Below, in pieces: positions 45,601-49,588 of a DNA stretch of 49,588 nucleotides. A model generated the notes under the pieces. It was given only the letters and a program-made list of their open reading frames with translations. It was not told the origin of the DNA and made no database searches. The DNA is taken from NCBI GenBank assembly GCA_025359915.1, contig JANYDE010000053.1:1-49588 (forward strand), read 5' to 3'. Source of the DNA: Chamaesiphon sp. 336R_metabinner_41. GTDB taxonomy: Bacteria > Cyanobacteriota > Cyanobacteriia > Cyanobacteriales > Chamaesiphonaceae. Both the position numbers and the translations under genes were made by a program. Each line of letters starts with the position of its first letter. The stretch's first letter is position 1.

Positions 45601-45721
45601 CGTCGGCGGTCTATTCTTCTCCCAAATTTTGACGCTCTATCTCACTCCGGTTTTCTATATCTATCTGGAGTCTTTCCGCCAATATCTTGGTCGTAAAAAG
45701 TTAAAACGCGCGATCGACTAA
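42617..45721 (+). CDS. RND multidrug efflux permease (HAE1 family, MdtB/MdtC-like), second copy
   Basis: 1034 residues, clearly paralogous to the permease at 37610: SEIFIRRPVMTVLVTLAILFFG start, helix 4 aspartates Asp406 and Asp407 (VGFVVDDAIVVLENI), GSREISFTILSMTLSLVAVFIPI, and the helix 10 motif GIVKKNGIMLVDF. Both copies look intact and keep the relay residues. Together with the single adaptor upstream they may form a heteromeric MdtBC-like pump or two alternative pumps. The intervening toxin-antitoxin debris and two cargo genes suggest that an originally contiguous operon was split. The start is ATG 42617 with GGGAG ten bases upstream. Confidence 0.95.
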   Translation: MNLSEIFIRRPVMTVLVTLAILFFGMMSYTLLPISALPSVEYPFIQVSASLPGATPEVMAASVAAPLERQFTEIAGLNSFNSSSSTGSTSISLQFDFSRRVDEAAKDVQAAISGAAGQLPAGMPKPPTYRKVNPSVAPILYLYLYSDTLPISTVNDYAEVTISQPISSISGVAQVNIFGQKQYAVRVQLDPKALASKGIGLDDVRSAIASGNVNLPTGSLSGDHKSYLIQANGQLSTADAYRSLTVIYKNGAAVKLQDLGTVLDDVQNNKITNRYSDDKVTNKKAIVLAIQPQPGANTVQIVDAIKAMMPNLRAQVPQSIEMGVFYDRSISIRSSVEDVKFTLILSVCLVVLVIFLFLRNVTATIIPSLAIPVAIIGTFAAMYVLGYSLDNLSLMALTLSVGFVVDDAIVVLENIIRHRELGEDPMTAAYKGSREISFTILSMTLSLVAVFIPIMFMGGLIGKLFHEFAIVITVAILISGFVSLSLTPMLCSRFLSPAPSKPNFLYRSLEQSFDLLLRGYAWTLRPVLKYRGLTIVVSLMILLGTGYLFTLVSKGLIPYEDTGQITGSTKAAQDISFENMLKHQQQIVRILRKDPNIAAINSTVGSGGPNGSANSGRITIRLKPRDQRKLNSEEIIKGFGSKLRGIPGIQAFLRSPPAIPLGGQQTNSQYQLTVQSLDLAELRQYLPILLDKVKAIPGLRGVDSDLQLSTPQVNVAVDHDKAALLGVSAAQIQRTLGNAYGSGQVSTIYGANNQYTVVMELKPEYQNDPSALSSLYVRSTTGQVMPLSSVATISQGIGPLTVNHLSGLPSATISFDTLPGVSLSDASGLIKQAAKQVLPSTVTASFQGAAQAFDDSFGSLGGLLVVSIVVIYLILGILYEDFIHPLTILSGLPSAGFGALLTLLVFGVELNLYSFIGIILLIGIVKKNGIMLVDFAIERQRDIVNILPQQAIYEACLVRFRPIMMTTMAALIGTIPIALGAGSGSEARRPLGIAIVGGLFFSQILTLYLTPVFYIYLESFRQYLGRKKLKRAID

Positions 45722-45817
45722 ATCTATAAAACAGCCTATTTATCCGTTGGATTGAGATCGAGTCAAAACATTGCTAATCTAAAGACAGTGAGTCTTTTTT
45801 ACTTCCCCAATTATTGA

Positions 45818-46492
45818 ATGAATGCCAAGCCAAAATCTAAACTTCATCAAAAATTCAGCGTCCGCTCTCGACTATTTATATCCCTCCTCCTCGCGGGCAT
45901 AGTTGCAATTTTATTGCCAGCTTGGTTTCATTTGGCAAGCCGTCTCCTTTGCGTTTGGGATGCCGCGATGATTTGCTTTTTGGGCTTGACTTGGCGATTA
46001 ATGCTGCAAGCTACCCCAGAAATGATGCGTTCTTCTGCGCTCCAAGAAGATGAAGGACGCTTAACAATTTTGAGCTTGATTACGATGGCGGCTTGCATTA
46101 GCGTTGTCGCGATCGCATTTATTCCCCACAACAAAAAGACCGTCGATACGGCCTTTATCTTGCATTTAGGCGTAGCCATCTTAACGATTATTGGATCGTG
46201 GCTATTAGTGCATACTATTTTTGCTCAACACTATGCTCACACTTATTACCAGGGCGATAAAACACTGGCTGAACGGAAATCCGCAGGGTTAGATTTTCCT
46301 GGTGAAATCGAGCCAGATTATTGGGATTTTTTGTACTTTTCCTTTGTAATTGGAATGACGGGACAAGTTTCAGATGTAAATATTACTTCTCGAAAAATGA
46401 GACGATTGAGTTTACTCCAAGGTATTTTATCATTCTTTTTTAACACAACAATTTTAGCGATCACAATCAATATTGTCGCCGGAATAATTTGA
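45818..46492 (+). CDS. DUF1345 membrane protein
   Basis: 224 residues with about five hydrophobic helices. The conserved DUF1345 features are WDAAMICFLGLTWRLM, HLGVAILTIIGSWLLVHTIFAQHYAH with the following YY, and the C-terminal DFLYFSFVIGMTGQVSDVNITSRKMRRLSLLQGILSFFFNT signature. The function is unknown. The gene lies 96 bp downstream of the second RND permease in the same direction. The length is standard. Confidence 0.9.
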   Translation: MNAKPKSKLHQKFSVRSRLFISLLLAGIVAILLPAWFHLASRLLCVWDAAMICFLGLTWRLMLQATPEMMRSSALQEDEGRLTILSLITMAACISVVAIAFIPHNKKTVDTAFILHLGVAILTIIGSWLLVHTIFAQHYAHTYYQGDKTLAERKSAGLDFPGEIEPDYWDFLYFSFVIGMTGQVSDVNITSRKMRRLSLLQGILSFFFNTTILAITINIVAGII

Positions 46493-46505
46493 TCTGTCGT
46501 CGCAG

Positions 46506-46910
46506 CTAACTACCTGGCTTGCAAGTATTATAATCCACGTGCGATATTACTTGCTGGGGTTGAAGTAGACCATCTAGGTCGAGACACAGCATTCGATAAT
46601 TACGAGTGACAGGAATACTAATTACCGCTCGATTGTGGCGCAGTCTTTTACCCCGAAATTCGCGATAATCTCGACTAGCTTGTAAACCGTCAATAATATT
46701 TCTCGCTTTTAAAATTACATGGGCTGGTAAATGCTGGAGATCGATTCGCCAGAGGCGACGCTACGCGAACGAGTCGAAACTAAAACTATTTCGCCAGCTC
46801 TGTTTTTCTGCTTTCTGTCGATCGTCGATTACATCCTCCTGCAAGCAACGATGGCAAATTTGCCCATAGCCTTTATGACCACATTGAAATATTTTTCTGT
46901 GTCTGCTCAT
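46506..46910 (-). pseudogene. DUF7682-like zinc-finger protein with one in-frame stop
   Basis: A single continuous frame of 135 codons runs from ATG 46910 to TAG 46508-46506. It starts MSRHRKIFQCGHKGYGQICHRC, with a C-x-H...C-H-x-C zinc-binding motif, and ends HLPAHVILKARNII, KRLRHNRAVISIPVTRNYRML and SHVDYNTCKPG. The sequence resembles a cyanobacterial zinc-binding family I know as DUF7682. Codon 50 is TAG (46763-46761), inside a short palindromic repeat (46745-46769). Apart from that stop the frame is intact, so the interruption is recent, or the repeat may be tolerated if the stop is bypassed or translation restarts. Bases 46911-46946 are spacer. Confidence 0.7.
46745..46769. repeat. Small palindromic repeat inside a coding frame
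   Basis: TTCGCCAGAGGCG and CTACGCGAA form TTCGC/GCGAA ends with a CGCC-AGA-GGCG inner hairpin. Similar TTCGCGTAGCG...GGCGAA sequences are frequent small dispersed repeats in cyanobacteria. It supplies the TAG codon that interrupts the zinc-finger frame on the minus strand. Confidence 0.65.
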
Positions 46911-46946
46911 AGTCTACACCCCGATATCTATTAAGGATTGAAGTAG

Positions 46947-47306
46947 TTATTTTGCCGATCGATTGGCACGCATCGCTTGATAAATTCCTTCAATCTTCGT
47001 CTTTTGATCTGTGCTCAGGTTAATACTATTCAATGCTTGCCGCATCTTTTCACCTGCTTGCATTTTTGTCTCTAATTCTTTAATTTGTGCTGGGGTTAAA
47101 ACAGCTTTAACTTGATTGCGAGTTTCCTCGCGTCTTTTCATCGCTTCTGGCGAGCGAGCTTGATTATTCCCCCCACTATTTACTTCACTAGGACTCGAAG
47201 AATTTTCGGTCGCTTTTGGCTGGTTGTCAGAACTTTTACATCCAGTGATTCCGGCTAGGAGAATCACACTGAGGAATAAAGGTGTAATAATTTGTTGCTT
47301 ATTCAT
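46947..47306 (-). CDS. Lipoprotein with Spy/CpxP-like LTxxQ motifs
   Basis: 119 residues. A lipoprotein signal peptide (LFLSVILLAGITGC) places the lipidated Cys at residue 23. A Ser/Asn-rich linker follows, then a helical domain with LTPAQIKELETKMQ and LSTDQKTKIEGIYQ, the LTxxQ-type repeats of periplasmic Spy/CpxP chaperones. It is likely an envelope-stress protein anchored to a membrane. It is short but complete. It is convergent with DUF1345 and divergent from acsF. Confidence 0.8.
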   Translation of the reverse strand: MNKQQIITPLFLSVILLAGITGCKSSDNQPKATENSSSPSEVNSGGNNQARSPEAMKRREETRNQVKAVLTPAQIKELETKMQAGEKMRQALNSINLSTDQKTKIEGIYQAMRANRSAK

Positions 47307-47405
47307 AAATAAATAAATGTCCCTTTAAAGATGCGATCAAAATGTTTGAATAGGATTATCCTAACCGTTCCGATCTAATTGCACATCACCTTAATTTCCT
47401 AAATT

Positions 47406-47450
47406 AACCAGGAAAAAAGTCACGATCGCTTTGTGACTTTTTTCCTGGTT
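47406..47450. promoter_or_regulatory. Perfect 18-bp hairpin in the lipoprotein/acsF divergent region
   Basis: AACCAGGAAAAAAGTCAC (47406-47423) and its exact reverse complement (47433-47450) enclose a 9-nt loop with GATCGC. It lies upstream of both divergent genes, 100 bp from the lipoprotein start and 380 bp from the acsF ATG, so it does not end either gene. It could terminate or attenuate a leader or an unannotated small RNA. Confidence 0.55.
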
Positions 47451-47831
47451 AGAGCTTTCAGAGAGACTAATTTTCTACCTGAAATAAAAAATAGTCTAAA
47501 TTAGGATGATTTCGTAAAAGCTTGGACAATAGATGGGTTCATACTTTTGGTGATTCTCTAAACACAGTTTTCTCCTCTAACTTTAACAGCTCTTGAAGTG
47601 AACCGATGTTAGCGATCTTGGTTGAGAAACTATTCAATCGTCGTGAGACGACGCGCAAGCTTCGAGTGGAATATTAGAATTTCAATATTTCTTTGGAAAT
47701 GGCTCAAGCCTGCTCCTGATAACGATGCTTTACTTTCAGTAACTATCGGGCAGCCACGGTAACTGACTTGTGTTCGATCGAGTATTCATGAACAATTGGT
47801 GCATAGCCATCCATCTCGATCGATTCACACT
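47451..47831 (+). other. Upstream region of acsF
   Basis: No coding frame is recognisable. Low-oxygen acsF-ho operons in cyanobacteria are controlled from such regions; I see no operator that I can name. A GTGAGACGACG stretch near 47642 and a Shine-Dalgarno-poor start are the only features noted. Confidence 0.35.
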
Positions 47832-48908
47832 ATGGTCAGTTCAATTATTAAATCAGAGTCGGCTGGTCTTCCATCCGGCATTAAAGCACCCGTTCAAGAA
47901 ACCCTATTAACGCCCAGATTTTATACTACTGATTTCGACAGGATCGCGCAGATGGATCTGTCTGGACAGGAGGAAGAATTGGCGGCAATTATGGCAGAAT
48001 TGCGGGCTGATTATAATCGACACCATTTTGTTCGCGATCGAGAATTTGAGCAATCCTGGGCGCATATTGACGGTGAAACCAGACTGGCATTTATTGATTT
48101 TCTAGAGCGTTCTTGTACTTCCGAATTTTCGGGCTTTCTATTATTTAAAGAACTCTCGCGCAAGCTCAAGGATCGTCAGCCTTTATTAGCAGAAGCTTTT
48201 GGCTTATTGGCACGGGATGAAGCGCGTCATGCTGGTTTCTTGAATAAGGCGATGTCAGATTTTGGATTGTCGCTGGATCTGAGCTATTTAACTAAAAATC
48301 GTACCTACACATTCTTTCCACCAGAATGGGTGATTTATAGTGTGTTTTTGTCGGAAAAAATTGGCTACTGGCGATATACTTTGGTGTTTCGCCATCTCGA
48401 ACAACATCCAGAACATCGCATCTATCCACTCTTTCGCTATTTCGATAATTGGTGCCAAGATGAAAATCGGCATGGAGATTTTTTCAAGGTGTTGTTACGA
48501 TCTCAGCCCCAACTATGGAATGGTTGGCAAGCAAAATTGTGGGCGCATTTTTTCCTGTTGACGGTATTTGTTACTCACACCCTGACGGTGTTGGAACGCC
48601 CGATATTTTATGATTCGATCGGTATCGATCCTCATGAATATAACAAAGAGGTAATTCATCATACTAATGAATCTGCTCGGCGGGCATTTTCAAGTATTTT
48701 AGATACTCACCACCCAGCATTATTCCCCCGTTTAGAGCAATGCGCGATCGCTAGTCAAAAGTTAGTAGAAATCTCTAACAATCAACAGTTTAAACCAATC
48801 CAATTTATCCAAAAATTACCTTGGATCGTGGTAATTGTCTGGCAGATGTTGCGACTTTATCTAGCCCCTAGCATCAATGCTGAAAAATCTAGGGCTGAAA
48901 TTCACTAG
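47832..48908 (+). CDS. acsF: Mg-protoporphyrin IX monomethyl ester (oxidative) cyclase
   Basis: Di-iron oxygenase that forms the isocyclic ring of chlorophyll, 358 residues from ATG 47832. The two ExxH iron-binding motifs are DEARHAG (Glu130, His133) and DENRHGDFF (Glu211, His214), with further conserved Glu in the EFSGFLLFKEL helix. The C-terminus ends with a hydrophobic membrane-associating segment (330-344). The context acsF followed by heme oxygenase on the same strand resembles the micro-oxic chlAII-ho2(-hemN) cluster, so this is probably the low-oxygen isoform. A short gene duplicating its C-terminus begins 11 bp downstream. Confidence 0.95.
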   Translation: MVSSIIKSESAGLPSGIKAPVQETLLTPRFYTTDFDRIAQMDLSGQEEELAAIMAELRADYNRHHFVRDREFEQSWAHIDGETRLAFIDFLERSCTSEFSGFLLFKELSRKLKDRQPLLAEAFGLLARDEARHAGFLNKAMSDFGLSLDLSYLTKNRTYTFFPPEWVIYSVFLSEKIGYWRYTLVFRHLEQHPEHRIYPLFRYFDNWCQDENRHGDFFKVLLRSQPQLWNGWQAKLWAHFFLLTVFVTHTLTVLERPIFYDSIGIDPHEYNKEVIHHTNESARRAFSSILDTHHPALFPRLEQCAIASQKLVEISNNQQFKPIQFIQKLPWIVVIVWQMLRLYLAPSINAEKSRAEIH

Positions 48909-48919
48909 GAGATATTGCC

Positions 48920-49162
48920 ATGATCGATCAAACAACACATCGCAGGAAAAGTAACCGTCCCAGCGTTTTAGATATTCATCATCTAGAATTCTCTACCCGT
49001 TTGGAGCAATGTGCGATTGCTAATCAGAAAATTGCGAAAATCTCCAGTAGTAATCGTTATCCAGTGATTCAACTTGGTCAAAAATTGCCCTGGATTGCCT
49101 TAATTTTATGGCAGTTGCTACGCCTTTATCTCCTAACGATTATTAACGCTGAAAATTTTTAG
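48920..49162 (+). CDS. Stand-alone duplicate of the AcsF C-terminal domain
   Basis: 80 residues. From about residue 9 it aligns with AcsF residues 283-352: RLEQCAIANQK against RLEQCAIASQK, and KLPWIALILWQLLRLYL against KLPWIVVIVWQMLRLYL, ending with INAEN against INAEK. The iron-binding part is absent. It has its own Shine-Dalgarno AGGAGA (48907-48912) 7 nt before ATG 48920, overlapping the acsF stop. Over 35 codons that I compared, 13 differ synonymously and 9 change the residue, so the peptide looks conserved rather than decaying. It may interact with AcsF, membranes or a partner such as Ycf54; function is unknown. Confidence 0.8.
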   Translation: MIDQTTHRRKSNRPSVLDIHHLEFSTRLEQCAIANQKIAKISSSNRYPVIQLGQKLPWIALILWQLLRLYLLTIINAENF

Positions 49163-49189
49163 ATCTAAAATTTATTAGGAGCTATTACT

Positions 49190-49567
49190 ATGAGTAATCT
49201 ATCGACTAGTTTACGAGAAGGTACCCAACAATCTCATACCGCCGCCGAAAATACGGCGTTTATGAAATGTTTGATGAAAGGGATTGTAGAGCGGGAGCCA
49301 TTACGTAAATTATTTGCTGATTTGTACTTTGTTTATGATGCCCTAGAAACAGCTTTGCGAAGTAATCTCGAACATCCGATGATCGGTGCTATTTATTTTT
49401 CAGAGTTAAATCGGGCGGAAAGTCTGGCTCAGGATCTCGCATTTTATTATGCTCACATCTTGCACCAATGCATAGATACTAGAATTGAATCGAAACTAAT
49501 TCTAACGCCAGCCCCTGAGAAGCCAGCAGATCTCGTTTACTCTCTATTTCTACTAGCAATAAGTTGA
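49190..49567 (+). CDS. ho: Heme oxygenase, apparently C-terminally truncated or broken
   Basis: Converts heme to biliverdin for phycobilin synthesis. The first about 85 residues are typical: MSNLSTSLREGTQQSHTAAEN with proximal heme ligand His16, FMKCLMKGIVEREPLRKLFADLYFVYDALE, and SLAQDLAFYY. After that the sequence no longer resembles the family, and a TGA ends it at 125 residues, where about 240 are usual. The distal-helix GDLSGGQ motif is missing. I find no other frame that restores it in the last 130 bp. The window ends 21 bp later, so more could lie beyond. The AGGAG at 49177-49181 is a good ribosome binding site. Confidence 0.75.
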   Translation: MSNLSTSLREGTQQSHTAAENTAFMKCLMKGIVEREPLRKLFADLYFVYDALETALRSNLEHPMIGAIYFSELNRAESLAQDLAFYYAHILHQCIDTRIESKLILTPAPEKPADLVYSLFLLAIS

Positions 49568-49588
49568 CAGCGGTTTTGGGAAGTAGTT

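Noticed and set aside
46731-46934. Plus-strand frame of 67 codons
   Set aside because: It lies antisense to the zinc-finger gene, whose minus-strand frame has recognisable motifs over its full length.
47406-47450. Simple terminator of the lipoprotein gene
   Set aside because: The hairpin lies upstream of that gene's start, not after its stop codon.

Overview
The window comes from a cyanobacterium. The evidence is a low-oxygen type acsF / heme oxygenase pair at the right end, a CcaA-like beta-carbonic anhydrase, a group 1 sigma factor, the asd-dapA-rnj and clpX-clpP-tig neighbourhoods, heptameric tandem repeats, and very frequent CGATCG-centred palindromes (often TCGATCGA). I cannot name the genus from sequence alone. 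There is one tRNA (Glu) and no rRNA, prophage, CRISPR array or intact insertion sequence.

Layout. 1-1 kb: debris of a pirin gene and of an Rpn-type nuclease/transposase gene. 1-8 kb: HAD phosphatase, a propeller/transglutaminase-like protein, a coiled-coil protein, a repeat-rich gap, an acyltransferase and a DUF4874/DUF4832 protein. 8-24 kb: mostly housekeeping (nadK, rpoD, hisC, tRNA-Glu, rsmH, clpX, clpP, tig), then an arsR / beta-carbonic anhydrase / isolated STAS-domain cluster, DUF167, asd and dapA. 24-34 kb: rnj after a long leader, a PadR regulator, a tiny secreted peptide, an LCP protein, a 94-residue protein with a duplicated motif, a fasciclin-domain protein, a kinase/regulator pair and a PAP2 phosphatase. 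34-46.5 kb: a second kinase/regulator pair diverging from an RND efflux locus with one adaptor and two permeases, separated by a wrecked MntA/HepT/XisI toxin-antitoxin remnant, a pentapeptide protein and a methyltransferase. 46.5-49.6 kb: a DUF1345 protein, a zinc-finger gene stopped in frame by a small repeat, a lipoprotein, then acsF, a short gene that copies the acsF C-terminus, and a truncated heme oxygenase.

How the genes fit together. Asd and DapA catalyse consecutive steps of the lysine/diaminopimelate pathway. ClpX, ClpP and trigger factor form a protein-quality group. The liaS/narX-type kinase and its NarL-type regulator overlap by 4 nt and point away from the efflux adaptor, so they are the obvious candidate controllers of the pumps. 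AcsF and heme oxygenase both act on tetrapyrroles with O2.

Most interesting signals. (1) A 45-49 bp hairpin element (starts GTCTTGA, ends TCG on its own strand) occurs four times, each time inside another repeat. Three copies are flanked by a CT (AG) duplication. One interrupts only one arm of a larger inverted repeat, so the other arm preserves the empty site; two copies differ by compensating stem changes. (2) An intact 80-codon gene between acsF and heme oxygenase is a diverged duplicate of the AcsF C-terminus, and many of its differences are synonymous. (3) The RND adaptor has six 14-residue units on each strand of its alpha-hairpin. (4) A beta-carbonic anhydrase lies where the membrane part of a SulP transporter would be expected, between ArsR and a lone STAS domain. 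(5) A small palindromic repeat carries the only in-frame stop of a zinc-finger gene.
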